NCBI RefSeq assembly: GCF_027944005.1
Contig: NZ_AP027204.1
Span: forward strand, 1,302,001 to 1,366,000
DNA length: 64,000 nt
Direction: 5' to 3'
Origin: Polynucleobacter sp. SHI8
Lineage (GTDB): Bacteria; Pseudomonadota; Gammaproteobacteria; Burkholderiales; Burkholderiaceae
Below the pieces are notes generated by a model. It saw only the letters and a program-made list of their open reading frames with translations, was not told where the DNA came from and searched no databases. Each line of letters opens with the position of its first letter. Position 1 is the first letter of the stretch. Shown one piece after another: positions 52,164 through 61,722 of this stretch. Both the position numbers and the translations under genes were made by a program.

Positions 52164-52631
52164 ATGATTGACTATATCCAACAAGTGACTCATCTGAATG
52201 CTTTATATGCTCATGTTGTCGATGAAAAACAATGGGATCAGTGGATTGATCTATTTGTAGAAAACTGTACATACAAAATACAGCCAAGAGAAAACTTTGA
52301 TCGAGGATTTCCACTTTGTACTTTAGCAATGCTCTCCAAGGGAATGCTAAAAGATCGTGCTTACGGCATTTCAGAGACCTTATTTCATGACCCGTATTAC
52401 CAACGTCATATCATTGGCATACCACTCATCCACAAAGTTGAGAATGAAGTTATTTTTTGTGAATCAAATTATTCTGTATTTCGAACCAAACTCAGCCAAG
52501 AAACAACGGTATTTAATGTGGGTCGTTATATCGATGAACTACAAATCACAAAGAATGGTTTAAAAATACGTTCTAGGCTATGTGTCTATGATTCAGAAAT
52601 GATTCCAAACTCGATCATTTACCCAATCTAA
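52164..52631 (+). CDS. Rieske oxygenase small subunit (NagH-like)
   Basis: A 155-residue cone-fold beta subunit of a ring-hydroxylating oxygenase, with YKIQPRENFDRGFPL, RAYGISETLFHDPYYQRHIIG and a C-terminal LCVYDSEMIPNSIIYPI that I recognise from the salicylate 5-hydroxylase small subunit group. It helps form the alpha3beta3 oligomer. It starts one base after the large subunit gene and overlaps the convergent livF gene by four bases at its end. Confidence 0.88.
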   Translation: MIDYIQQVTHLNALYAHVVDEKQWDQWIDLFVENCTYKIQPRENFDRGFPLCTLAMLSKGMLKDRAYGISETLFHDPYYQRHIIGIPLIHKVENEVIFCESNYSVFRTKLSQETTVFNVGRYIDELQITKNGLKIRSRLCVYDSEMIPNSIIYPI

Positions 52632-53335
52632 ACACCTAAGTAATTCATTAATTCTGGATCATGAGCGATTTCTGAAGATGGTCCAGATAGTACAACTTGA
52701 CCTTTTTGTAAAACAATTGCTCGATCCGTGTTGTGCAACACTTTACGCCAGTCTCGATCCACAATCAATGTGGCAATTCCAGCTTCTCTAATTTCTTGAA
52801 TCACGCGCCAAATTTCAGCAACAATGAGAGGCGCTAATCCTTCTGTAGCCTCATCTAAAATAAGTAAATCAGGATGCGTCATTAACGCCCTACTAATCGA
52901 TAACATTTGTTGCTCTCCACCCGAGAGTTGCTCTCCTAGATTGTGAATGCGCTCAGCTAAACGTGGAAAAGTACTTAACACTCGATCAAGAGTCCAATCT
53001 AATTGCCCCTTACGACCCGGACGAGCCGCCATGATCAGGTTTTCTTTAACTGTTAGATTAGGAAAAACTCCTCTCCCCTCAGGAACGTATGCCACACCCA
53101 GTCTTGCCACTTGATATGGTTTCATCTCAAGAGAATCATGGCCATTGATCATAATACTGCCTGTACGCTGCTCAACATGCCCAAGCAAGGTGCGAATCAA
53201 AGTACTTTTACCCATACCATTTCGCCCCAATAAACCAACGGTCTCATGAGGATTAATTTGTATATCTACACCATGTAAAACATGGCTTGATCCATACCAA
53301 GCATGAATATCTTTCGCGTCTAAGAAATGATTCAT
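52628..53335 (-). CDS. Branched-chain-type ABC transporter ATPase LivF (system 2)
   Basis: A 235-residue ATPase with Walker A GRNGMGKST, signature LSGGEQQML and Walker B LLILDEATEGL. The H-loop position reads TLIVDRDWRKV, so the usual histidine-containing or EQN segment is replaced, which is a noticeable deviation. It is the last gene of a second complete liv-type operon, overlapping livG by four bases. Confidence 0.92.
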   Translation of the reverse strand: MNHFLDAKDIHAWYGSSHVLHGVDIQINPHETVGLLGRNGMGKSTLIRTLLGHVEQRTGSIMINGHDSLEMKPYQVARLGVAYVPEGRGVFPNLTVKENLIMAARPGRKGQLDWTLDRVLSTFPRLAERIHNLGEQLSGGEQQMLSISRALMTHPDLLILDEATEGLAPLIVAEIWRVIQEIREAGIATLIVDRDWRKVLHNTDRAIVLQKGQVVLSGPSSEIAHDPELMNYLGV

Positions 53336-54093
53336 TCAGACTCACCCAAATATGCAGTTCGAACCTGTGTATTATTTTTAACCTCGTCAGGAGAACCTTT
53401 AGTAATGACAGAACCATTCACCATGACAGTAATGACATCGGCAACTTTAAAGACTGCGTCCATATCGTGCTCGACCAACATAATTGCATGATCAGTACGT
53501 AAACCGATTAAAAAGTTCAACATACGATCAGTTTCATCTGCTCCCATACCTGCTAGTGGCTCATCTAATAAAAGCACTTTCGGCTTGGTAGCCAAACACA
53601 TTGCGACCTCTAATTGACGCTTTTGTCCATGTGAAAGAAGTCCAGCCTGCCGATGAATGACGGTGGATAAACCTGTTTTATCAAGGGTCTGAAGAGCAAC
53701 TTGATTACTGCTAGGACAAAGTTGCCCATCCTGCCAAAAATGCCAAGGCTTTTGTAAGAGAGATTGGGCTGACAATCGACAATTTTCTAAAACCGTTAAT
53801 TCAGGAAAAATCGTATTTCGTTGATAACTTTTTCCGAGTCCAAGGTGGGCTCTTGCAGGCTGCGATTTTTCTGTGACATCATTCCCTAGCAATTCAACCG
53901 TTCCAGAGCTTAATGGCAACTCACCAGATAATAAATTAATCAATGTGGATTTGCCTGCACCATTTGTACCAATCACTGCATGTATTTGACCTAGCGCAAG
54001 ATCAATATCGACCTCATTCACAGCAACCAAACCACCCCAGCGCTTAGTTAGCTTAACACCTCGCATTAGATACATTGTTTGTTCTTGAGTCAT
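53332..54093 (-). CDS. Branched-chain-type ABC transporter ATPase LivG (system 2)
   Basis: A 253-residue ATPase with Walker A GTNGAGKST, signature LSHGQKRQLE (normal for LivG), Walker B VLLLDEPLAGM and H-loop IMLVEHDMDAV. It energises the LivHM pair of system 2 and overlaps both neighbours by four bases. Confidence 0.92.
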   Translation of the reverse strand: MTQEQTMYLMRGVKLTKRWGGLVAVNEVDIDLALGQIHAVIGTNGAGKSTLINLLSGELPLSSGTVELLGNDVTEKSQPARAHLGLGKSYQRNTIFPELTVLENCRLSAQSLLQKPWHFWQDGQLCPSSNQVALQTLDKTGLSTVIHRQAGLLSHGQKRQLEVAMCLATKPKVLLLDEPLAGMGADETDRMLNFLIGLRTDHAIMLVEHDMDAVFKVADVITVMVNGSVITKGSPDEVKNNTQVRTAYLGESE

Positions 54094-55073
54094 TCTTGAT
54101 CCTCAAGTGTTGAATTTTTAGTTCCCATTAATTTAGACTGCCAAATCGATGGAATACCAAATAATCCACGCGGTAAAAATGCTACACAGAAAATAATGGA
54201 GAGCCCTAAACCTAAATGCCAATATTTAGCAAATGAGCCAAAAATGGCTTCTGAACGGAAGAACTCTTCAAGAAGTGCAAATGCAAATGCTCCAATAAAA
54301 GCACCTCGCAAGTGACCTAATCCACCTAAAATAATCATAATTAATACTGCACCTGACAAATGCCAGCTTAATAATTCAGGATTAACAAAACCATCTTTTA
54401 CGGCAAATAAATAACCAGCTAGACCTGCAATCATTCCAGAGATTACAAATGCCATTAGCTTGTAATTGTAGGTTTCATATCCGATCGCTCGCATTCTCAA
54501 TTCGTTGATACGAATTCCAGAAAGAGCTCTGCCAAATCGCGAGTGTGTAATGAGTCCCAATAAAGCAAAAACAAAAAATAGGCAACCCAATGTAAACAGA
54601 TAAAACTCTAAAGATGAGCTAATTGACCAACCAAATAATAAAGGTTTATTGTATAAATAAATACCATCGGTACCACCGCCAATTGGGGTATCGTGAATCA
54701 CATAGTAGGCCATTTGCGCAAAAGCCAAAGTGACCATAATGAAATATACACCCTTGGTCCTTAGAGACAATGCCCCTACAAATAAAGCATATAGACCAGC
54801 CAGTAACATCGATATCGGCAAGAGGTAAATGGCATCTGGTGCGCCAAGATCTGCTGAAATCTTGACCACCGCATAAGCTCCAATGCCAAAAAATGCTGCT
54901 TGACCAAAACAAACTAAGCCCGTTGTTCCAACCAACAACTCCAGACTAAGCGCAAAAATTCCGTAAATCAAGGTCTTGGTCATCCAGTCTACTGCGTACT
55001 CAGAACCAAGAAATGGCAGCCCCATGAGTCCTATGAACAAAATAGCAATAAATACTGTTTGGGATTTTTTCAT
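54090..55073 (-). CDS. Branched-chain-type ABC transporter permease LivM (system 2)
   Basis: A 327-residue membrane permease. The LivM hallmark ELLVGTTGLVCFGQAAFFGIGAY is present, as is the coupling segment GIRINELRMRAIGYETYNYKLMAFVISGMIAGLAGYLFA. It is distant enough from the LivM at 41934 that the two importers probably bind different ligands. Four-base overlaps with livH and livG place it in one operon. Confidence 0.92.
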   Translation of the reverse strand: MKKSQTVFIAILFIGLMGLPFLGSEYAVDWMTKTLIYGIFALSLELLVGTTGLVCFGQAAFFGIGAYAVVKISADLGAPDAIYLLPISMLLAGLYALFVGALSLRTKGVYFIMVTLAFAQMAYYVIHDTPIGGGTDGIYLYNKPLLFGWSISSSLEFYLFTLGCLFFVFALLGLITHSRFGRALSGIRINELRMRAIGYETYNYKLMAFVISGMIAGLAGYLFAVKDGFVNPELLSWHLSGAVLIMIILGGLGHLRGAFIGAFAFALLEEFFRSEAIFGSFAKYWHLGLGLSIIFCVAFLPRGLFGIPSIWQSKLMGTKNSTLEDQE

Positions 55074-55954
55074 GATCCAGCCTTAAATAATCCGCTAGGC
55101 TTCCATAAAAGAATCATTGCCATAAAAACATACACCAAGACTCCTGCAACTTCTGGTAAAAGAACTTTTCCAAACGTATCAATGAAGCCAATTAAAAGAG
55201 AAGCAATCAGAGCTCCTTTGATGGAACCAATACCGCCAATCACAACAATGACAAAACAAATAATCAAAACACCCTGTCCCATACCAGGGTATACAGAAGA
55301 CACAGGAGCTGCTACCATCCCTGCAAAAGCAGCAATCGCTATACCTGCAGCAAAAACAATGCGATATAGAAATTTAATATTCACGCCCAACGATTGAATC
55401 ATCTCGCGATTTACACTGCCCGCTCGAATCATCATCCCTAATTTGGTTTTACTTAATACAAAAAACATAGCTAAAGCCAACAAAATACAAACCCCAGAAA
55501 TAAATAGTCGATAGACGGGATAAGTCATGACTTCACTTAACTGAATACTGGCGGATAACCATTCTGGAATAGCTACGCCATGAACATCATCGCCAACTAA
55601 TATACTTCGAATTTCTTCAATAACTAATATGAGGCCATAGGTCATCAGTACTTGTTGTAAATGATCTCGTTCGTATAAGTAGCTATAAAACATCCACTCC
55701 AATATATAACCAAGAATGATGGCGATCACAATTCCAATAATAAAGGTTGAAATTAATCCACCGCCAAAGGCTTCGGCAACCATTGGTGATAAGGCAAAAG
55801 CTAAATAAGAACCCATCATATAAAAACTACCATGGGCAAGATTAATCACTCCCATAATGCCAAAAATGAGAGTGAGTCCAGCGGCAACTAAAAATAACAA
55901 CAGCCCATATTGAACAGAGTTCAGTGATTGTATTAAAAAAGTCGAAAAATCCAT
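55070..55954 (-). CDS. Branched-chain-type ABC transporter permease LivH (system 2)
   Basis: A 294-residue permease with the LivH opening QSLNSVQYGLLLFLVAAGLTLIFGIMGVINLAHGSFYMMGSY and the cytoplasmic coupling region RAGSVNREMIQSLGVNIKFLYRIVFAAGIAIAAFAGM. It lies 18 bases after the binding-protein gene and overlaps livM by four bases. Confidence 0.92.
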   Translation of the reverse strand: MDFSTFLIQSLNSVQYGLLLFLVAAGLTLIFGIMGVINLAHGSFYMMGSYLAFALSPMVAEAFGGGLISTFIIGIVIAIILGYILEWMFYSYLYERDHLQQVLMTYGLILVIEEIRSILVGDDVHGVAIPEWLSASIQLSEVMTYPVYRLFISGVCILLALAMFFVLSKTKLGMMIRAGSVNREMIQSLGVNIKFLYRIVFAAGIAIAAFAGMVAAPVSSVYPGMGQGVLIICFVIVVIGGIGSIKGALIASLLIGFIDTFGKVLLPEVAGVLVYVFMAMILLWKPSGLFKAGS

Positions 55955-55972
55955 AAATGGGCTGATGAAAAT

Positions 55973-57133
55973 TTATTGAATATTACAACCACGTGCCGGA
56001 TCAGCAAGTGACTTACTAGCAATACCAATCACTTTGTTTTCTTTACCAACAACTTGTCTTAAATAAAAGTCTTGAATTGGATTATTTGCATTAGACATCG
56101 TAAATGATCCACGTGGACTATCAAATTTAGTGGAGCGAATAGCTTTAGCAAAATCATCTTTTTTCGAGATATCACCTTTAGTTGCCTTCAAACCAACGGC
56201 TAACATTTGCGCAGCATCATAACCTTGAACTGCATAAACATCAGGCTGTAACTTATATTGCTTTGCGTAAGCAAGTCTAAATTCATTATCACGCTTGATA
56301 TTCAAGTTATCACCATAATGCAACGCTGTTAACATGCCTTGCGCAGATTCTCCTTGAGCCTCAAGAGTGCCATCCGTTAAAAATCCAGGGCCCACCAGAG
56401 GAATCGTTTTATTTAAGCCTGCAGCAGCATAATCTTTAACAAACTTCACTGCACCACCACCTGCGAAAAATGAATATACAACATCGGGTTTAGCCGCAGC
56501 AACTTCAGTCAACAATGCTTGGAACTCAACACCTGGGAAAGGTAGAGTTAATTCTTTAGTTACCTTACCGCCACCTTTTTCAAAGCTTTCTTTAAATCCT
56601 TTAACAGACTCTTCTCCAGCAGCATATTTCCAAGTAATAGTCATCGCATTTTTATAACCCTTTTTCGCGGCGACTTCGCCCATCGCAACACCTGGCTGGC
56701 TATTGGAAAAAGAGCTTCTAAAAATATTCTTTGCACACATCGGGCCAGTAATAATATCTGCTCCAGCATTTGGAATAATTAATGTAGTACCAGTTTCTTT
56801 AGCTACTTTAGCCATTGCCATCGCAACTCCAGAATGAACTGTCCCAATCACTACATCAACGTTATCTCGTTTAATGAGTTTATTAATATTATCAGTAGCC
56901 TTTGATGGCTCAGATTCATCATCTACTCTGACATAAGTAATCTCACGACCACCAATTTTGCCACCCTGCTCTTTCACATATAACTGAAAACCGTTATCAA
57001 TTGCATTACCTAAGGCTGCAAAAGTCCCACTATAGGGCAACATCATGCCAACTTTAAGGGGTGGTTGGCTTTGAGCAAAAGCTGATGGAATGACCATCGC
57101 TAATGCAACTAAACTGTATTTAATACCTTTCAT
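55973..57133 (-). CDS. Branched-chain-type ABC substrate-binding protein (system 2)
   Basis: A 386-residue LivK-like protein with a Sec signal (about residues 1-20, cleavage after SAFAQ). Segments VGMMLPYSGTFAALGNAIDNGFQLYV, VDVVIGTVHSGVAMAM and NVVAGNPD-like two-lobe patterns show the peripla_BP_6 fold. A cysteine pair (MCAKN and the C-terminal RGCNIQ) could form a disulfide. The sequence resembles binding proteins for aromatic acids (for example benzoate or vanillate type), but that is inference. It leads the livHMGF system 2 operon. Confidence 0.9.
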   Translation of the reverse strand: MKGIKYSLVALAMVIPSAFAQSQPPLKVGMMLPYSGTFAALGNAIDNGFQLYVKEQGGKIGGREITYVRVDDESEPSKATDNINKLIKRDNVDVVIGTVHSGVAMAMAKVAKETGTTLIIPNAGADIITGPMCAKNIFRSSFSNSQPGVAMGEVAAKKGYKNAMTITWKYAAGEESVKGFKESFEKGGGKVTKELTLPFPGVEFQALLTEVAAAKPDVVYSFFAGGGAVKFVKDYAAAGLNKTIPLVGPGFLTDGTLEAQGESAQGMLTALHYGDNLNIKRDNEFRLAYAKQYKLQPDVYAVQGYDAAQMLAVGLKATKGDISKKDDFAKAIRSTKFDSPRGSFTMSNANNPIQDFYLRQVVGKENKVIGIASKSLADPARGCNIQ

Positions 57134-57341
57134 TGGAAATCTCCTTATATAAAAATTACTTATTTGAATTTGAAAATATAGTTAGCAAAATTCGTTTAAA
57201 GTACCATATGTATTATAGGACTATCGCGATTAGAGGAATGACTACAATTGAGATTATCATCAGAACTCTAGTAAAAATTGGCATATTTTTCTTGCGCACA
57301 CCTAAAATTTTAAAAACTAATTACATTTTGGATATAGACAT

Positions 57342-58832
57342 TTGGAACTAAAAAATCAACCCATACTCGTCATCGGAGCTGGCATCATGGGTGCCGGGAT
57401 TGCTCAAGTAGCTGCTCAGTCTGGCCATACGGTAATCTTATTTGATCAAAAAGCAGGTGCAACTGAACAGGCGATTGAAAATATTAAAAATATATTTTCA
57501 AGTCTCATCAAAAAAGAAAAAATAACGGCAGAGGCGGCACATTCCACCCTTTCAAGAATACAAACGATTTCATCTCTAGACCAAGCTTCTCACGTCAAAC
57601 TAGTAATTGAAGCTATTATCGAAAGACTCGATATTAAGAGGACTCTCTTTAAAGAACTAGAATCAATCGTTACTCCAGATTGTATTTTGGCAACCAATAC
57701 ATCCTCGATCTCAGTCACCGCAATTGCGAATGGTTTACAACATCCAAATCGCTTAGTGGGCATGCATTTCTTTAACCCAGTACCTCTTATGAAACTCGTA
57801 GAAGTAGTTTCTGGATTACAAACTACTAGTGCAGTTGCTTCTGCCATTTATGATTTATCCATCCACTGGGGTAAAACACCCGTGCATGCTAAATCAACGC
57901 CTGGTTTTATCGTCAATCGGATTGCCCGCCCATTTTATGCAGAAGCCTTAGCCCTCATTCAAGAGCAAGTAAGCTCCATTCAAGTGATTGACGCCTGCAT
58001 CAAATCAGTTGGTTTTCGGATGGGTCCATTTGAACTCATGGACCTCATTGGTCATGACACTAATTTTGCTGTCACTTCTAGTGTGTTTGAAGCCTTCTTC
58101 TATGACCGTCGTTTTACTCCTTCAATAGTGCAAAAAGAGTTGGTTGATGGTGGTTTATTTGGTCGCAAATCGGGGCGCGGCTTTTATGATTACTCAGAAG
58201 ATGCAGTCGCACCAAAGCTTCCTGAGTTTCATCCAAGTCCCCTCAACCATTCACCAACCGTAACTCTGCATGGCGACAGTCATTTAACCGCATACTTTGC
58301 TAATCAACTCAAGCAATTAGGAATTACTTTTACTCAGAATATACAAAGTTCTTGGGTGGGTTTGGATGTCAACGGCAATCATTTAAGACAAACAGATGGG
58401 CAAACTGCATCATCACTTGGTTCTCATGTTGCTGTCTTTGATCTGTGTTTGCAACCACAAGAAAAAAAAATGATTGTCGCCTGGGCAATTGCAGAAAATG
58501 CTGCTCCTGAGTGGCTTCAAGAAGCCCCCTCCTGGTTACATCATCTTGGATTTAAACCGATTCGTATTCAAGATAGTCCTGCACTCATCGTTGCAAGAAC
58601 TCTAGCTATGCTCATTAATGAAGCTTGCGATGCAGTTACTCAAGGGGTTTGCTCAATGGATGCAACTAATCAAGCGATGAAGCTTGGAGTCAATTACCCA
58701 GCTGGGCCTTTTGATTGGCTGGAAAAATGGAACTCAACCCAAGTCGTTCAAATCATCAATCAACTAGATTTGAACTACAAGGGTGAGCGGTATCGATCCA
58801 GTCCTTTACTACGAAAATTAAATCTTCTTTAA
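57342..58832 (+). CDS. 3-hydroxyacyl-CoA dehydrogenase (PaaH/HbdA-like)
   Basis: A 496-residue NAD-dependent enzyme of PaaH length. The N-terminal Rossmann motif is VIGAGIMGAGIAQVAAQSGH, the substrate region has ATNTSSISVTAIA and GMHFFNPVPLMKLVEVV, and a second C-terminal 3HCDH domain ends the protein (residues about 400-490: MLINEACDAVTQGV, GVNYPAGPFDWLE). PaaH oxidises 3-hydroxyadipyl-CoA to 3-oxoadipyl-CoA, feeding the thiolase at 18412. The start is TTG with GGAT nine bases upstream. It is divergent from the transporter operon and converges with the Mo hydroxylase gene with a 15-base overlap. Confidence 0.88.
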   Translation: MELKNQPILVIGAGIMGAGIAQVAAQSGHTVILFDQKAGATEQAIENIKNIFSSLIKKEKITAEAAHSTLSRIQTISSLDQASHVKLVIEAIIERLDIKRTLFKELESIVTPDCILATNTSSISVTAIANGLQHPNRLVGMHFFNPVPLMKLVEVVSGLQTTSAVASAIYDLSIHWGKTPVHAKSTPGFIVNRIARPFYAEALALIQEQVSSIQVIDACIKSVGFRMGPFELMDLIGHDTNFAVTSSVFEAFFYDRRFTPSIVQKELVDGGLFGRKSGRGFYDYSEDAVAPKLPEFHPSPLNHSPTVTLHGDSHLTAYFANQLKQLGITFTQNIQSSWVGLDVNGNHLRQTDGQTASSLGSHVAVFDLCLQPQEKKMIVAWAIAENAAPEWLQEAPSWLHHLGFKPIRIQDSPALIVARTLAMLINEACDAVTQGVCSMDATNQAMKLGVNYPAGPFDWLEKWNSTQVVQIINQLDLNYKGERYRSSPLLRKLNLL

Positions 58833-61205
58833 AGTCCGCAGAATTTTCTCAGGAGTAATCGGCTGATCAAAGTTATGCACTCCAAATGGTGCTATTGCAT
58901 CATTAATCGCATTCACAACTGCACCAGGTGCTCCGGCAGTTCCTGCCTCTCCTGCCCCTTTTGCTCCTAGGAGGGATGATTTTGTAGGTGTTTGCACGTG
59001 AGCCACTTCGATATCAGGCATTTCTGAAGCCATTGGCACCAAATAATCAGCCATATTACCGTTAATCATCTGCCCTTGTGAATCATACAAACACTCTTCA
59101 AAAAGAGCTCCGCCAATACCCTGAACAATCGCTCCGCGCATTTGCTCATCGACCAACATCGGATTAATCACTCTCCCACAATCTTCAACCGCCCAATGTT
59201 TGAGAAGTTTAATAAAGCCTGTATTGACATCAACTTCCACATAAGACGCCTGAACTCCATTGGTAAAGATAAATGGAAAGTCTTTTTGTGAATAATGTCT
59301 GGTCACCGTTAATTCAGGATGAAATCCGGCTGGTAATAGGTCGGTTCTATAGTATCCGACGCGACCCACTTCACTGAGTGGAATCTTTTCTTCATTGCTT
59401 AAACGGTCAAAGATTTTGCCATTTTTAACAGTTAATTGGCTCTCTTCCAACTTCAATATATTAGCTGCAATCTTGAGGATGTTTTCACGCAAAGCCATAC
59501 CAGCCAATAGGACCGCCTCGCCGCCAATGCCAGCGCCACGTGAAGCCCAAGTTCCGCCACCATAAGGAATTGTTTCAGTATCACCCGTCTTTAAGCGCAC
59601 ATGTTCGATAGGAACTCCGACTGCATCAGCTGCTATTTGAGCAAAAATACCTTCTGCTCCCTGACCCTGCTCTCCAACACTAACAGATACGGTAATAACA
59701 CCGGTTGGATCCATACGAATGGTTGCGCCATCTTGAGAGGCAATACGCGCACCTCCAACTCCATAAAATGCCGGACTTGGATTGGTGAGCTCAATGAGAG
59801 TGGCAAAACCAATCCCACGATAAATTCCCTTTTCCCGTAAAGCTTTTTGTTCAGCAAGGAGACTTGGATAATCCATGAGGTCTTCAATCTTTGCTAAACA
59901 TTGTTCATGCGAAAGTACTTCTAACTTAATACCTGAAACTCCCGTATAGGGATAAGCATCATCTGGTATCACATTGCGTTTTCTAAACTCTAATGGATCC
60001 ATGCCTAATTTTCTGGCAGCCAAATCAACCAAACCTTCCGTCACCGCACATGCAATCGGGTGTCCAACACCACGATATTGACAAGTCGGAGTTTTGTTCT
60101 GAAACACAACGTTTAAATTGGCACGGTATTGTTGATGTTTGTATGGTCCCCCTACTAAGTTCACCACTTGATTGCCTTCAATGGCACTCGTTCTAGGGAA
60201 CATCGAGTAAGGTCCAATACCCGTTAAATCGTCAATCTCAAAAGCCAAAATATCGCCCTCTTTTGAGGCTGCAATACGACCTTTAATCACGTGCTCTCTA
60301 GCATGTATGTCGCTAAGATAAGACTCTAAACGGTCAGCGACAAATTTAACCGGCCGTTTGAGTAATATAGAAATACCAACAGTTGCAAAATCATCAGGAT
60401 AGGCATGCACTTTGATACCGAAAGACCCACCAACGTCATAACAAACAACCCTGACGTCTGACTCACTCAAATCAAACTGACGACAATATAAATCTTGCAT
60501 CATGTGCGGCGCTTGTTGACAGTGGTATACCGTCAAACGACCGTCTGGTGTGTAATGCGCAATTTGTGATCTTGGTTCAAGCGTTACCCCAGTATGTCGA
60601 CCAAACTTAAAGGTCGCTTCTTCTACCACTGCAGCCTTGGCAAATTGTGCATCAACATCTCCTGTATCTAAGGAGCGTTTAAAGCAGATGTTGTCACCTA
60701 ATTCAGGATGGATCATCATGGCCTTCGGATCAAGGGCTTGATGCATATCTAATAAGGCTGGAAGTTCTTCCCACTCCACTTCCAAATAAGCAAGTGCGTC
60801 CTCGGCTTGGGCGCGCGATTGCGCCACAACGGCAACTACAGGTTCTCCTTGCCAACATGCACGATCAATTGCTAATGCATTTTGTGGGGCGGATTTCATA
60901 CCAGCCAAATGGCTTAATGTGGCTACCCACGGTTTACAAACTGTAGCTAAATCATGTCCATCAATCACCGCGACTACGCCTGGCATATCGAGGACGGGAG
61001 CTTTATTAATTTTTTTAATTTTCATGTGAGCTACTGGAGAGCGCCAATAAACTACATGAACCATTTTGGGTAATTGCACATCATCAATGTATTTTCCAAG
61101 ACCTTCAGTGAGACGTTTTGCGCCATGTCTTGGTTCGCTCATACCAATGTAGCGTTGCTCATTGGTTACCGGTGCGAGTGCTGGGAGTTCTTTAGGTTTA
61201 TTCAT
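58818..61205 (-). CDS. Molybdenum hydroxylase large subunit (CoxL-like, three-subunit type)
   Basis: A 795-residue xanthine dehydrogenase-family Mo-cofactor subunit. Segments GMSEPRHGAKRLTEGLGKYIDDV, DVGGSFGIKVHAYPDD (Mo-cofactor site), GEQGQGAEGIFAQIAADAVGV and KGAGEAGTAGAPGAVVNAINDA with the catalytic glutamate are intact. The active-site loop reads QYRGVGHPIACA, not the CSFR loop of true CO dehydrogenase, so it is an aldehyde/heterocycle hydroxylase rather than a CODH. It is the third gene after the FAD and [2Fe-2S] subunits. Confidence 0.9.
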   Translation of the reverse strand: MNKPKELPALAPVTNEQRYIGMSEPRHGAKRLTEGLGKYIDDVQLPKMVHVVYWRSPVAHMKIKKINKAPVLDMPGVVAVIDGHDLATVCKPWVATLSHLAGMKSAPQNALAIDRACWQGEPVVAVVAQSRAQAEDALAYLEVEWEELPALLDMHQALDPKAMMIHPELGDNICFKRSLDTGDVDAQFAKAAVVEEATFKFGRHTGVTLEPRSQIAHYTPDGRLTVYHCQQAPHMMQDLYCRQFDLSESDVRVVCYDVGGSFGIKVHAYPDDFATVGISILLKRPVKFVADRLESYLSDIHAREHVIKGRIAASKEGDILAFEIDDLTGIGPYSMFPRTSAIEGNQVVNLVGGPYKHQQYRANLNVVFQNKTPTCQYRGVGHPIACAVTEGLVDLAARKLGMDPLEFRKRNVIPDDAYPYTGVSGIKLEVLSHEQCLAKIEDLMDYPSLLAEQKALREKGIYRGIGFATLIELTNPSPAFYGVGGARIASQDGATIRMDPTGVITVSVSVGEQGQGAEGIFAQIAADAVGVPIEHVRLKTGDTETIPYGGGTWASRGAGIGGEAVLLAGMALRENILKIAANILKLEESQLTVKNGKIFDRLSNEEKIPLSEVGRVGYYRTDLLPAGFHPELTVTRHYSQKDFPFIFTNGVQASYVEVDVNTGFIKLLKHWAVEDCGRVINPMLVDEQMRGAIVQGIGGALFEECLYDSQGQMINGNMADYLVPMASEMPDIEVAHVQTPTKSSLLGAKGAGEAGTAGAPGAVVNAINDAIAPFGVHNFDQPITPEKILRTLKKI

Positions 61206-61214
61206 GATGTCTCC

Positions 61215-61697
61215 TTATTTTTTAGCTAATTGACGTTCTTCAAGAACATAGGCAATCGCATCAACGATTGCCTGATACCCGGTGCAACGACAATAATTAC
61301 CTGAGATCCATTCTCTAATTTCGGTACGTGTTGCTGTGGGTTGAGTTTCAATTAATTCTGCTGCGGCCATTAACATGCCAGAGGTACAAAAGCCACATTG
61401 CAAGGCATTCATTTTTAAGAAAGCTTGTTGTAGATCTTTATAAGCACCTGAAGCACTCATACCCTCGATGGTTTCTACCGTGGAACCATTTGCTTGAACA
61501 GTCAAGACTAAACAACCTCTGACAATTTTTCCGTCCAACTTCACAGTACAGGCGCCACAAGCTCCTTGTTCACAGCCTAAATGTGAACCGGTAAGGGCTT
61601 GATCTTCGCGTAAGAAATCAACTAAATGTTGACGTGGTTCTACTTCAGCATGAATTTTTTGACCATTTAATGTCATCGTGATGGATGTGGTTTGCAT
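61215..61697 (-). CDS. [2Fe-2S] small subunit of the molybdenum hydroxylase (CoxS-like)
   Basis: A 160-residue two-[2Fe-2S] protein: plant-type ferredoxin cysteines in CEQGACGACTVKLDG with a later GCLVLT, and the second domain with CGFCTSGMLMAAAELI and NYCRCTGYQAIVDAI. It links the Mo and FAD subunits. It lies nine bases upstream of the large subunit gene. Confidence 0.93.
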   Translation of the reverse strand: MQTTSITMTLNGQKIHAEVEPRQHLVDFLREDQALTGSHLGCEQGACGACTVKLDGKIVRGCLVLTVQANGSTVETIEGMSASGAYKDLQQAFLKMNALQCGFCTSGMLMAAAELIETQPTATRTEIREWISGNYCRCTGYQAIVDAIAYVLEERQLAKK

Positions 61698-61722
61698 ATT
61701 TTTATCTCGTATGTATTGTCTT

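Noticed and set aside
57133..57351. Short plus-strand frame (72 codons) in the gap before the 3-hydroxyacyl-CoA dehydrogenase
   Set aside because: No ribosome site, no signal or domain, overlaps the start of the dehydrogenase; the gap looks like a divergent promoter region.
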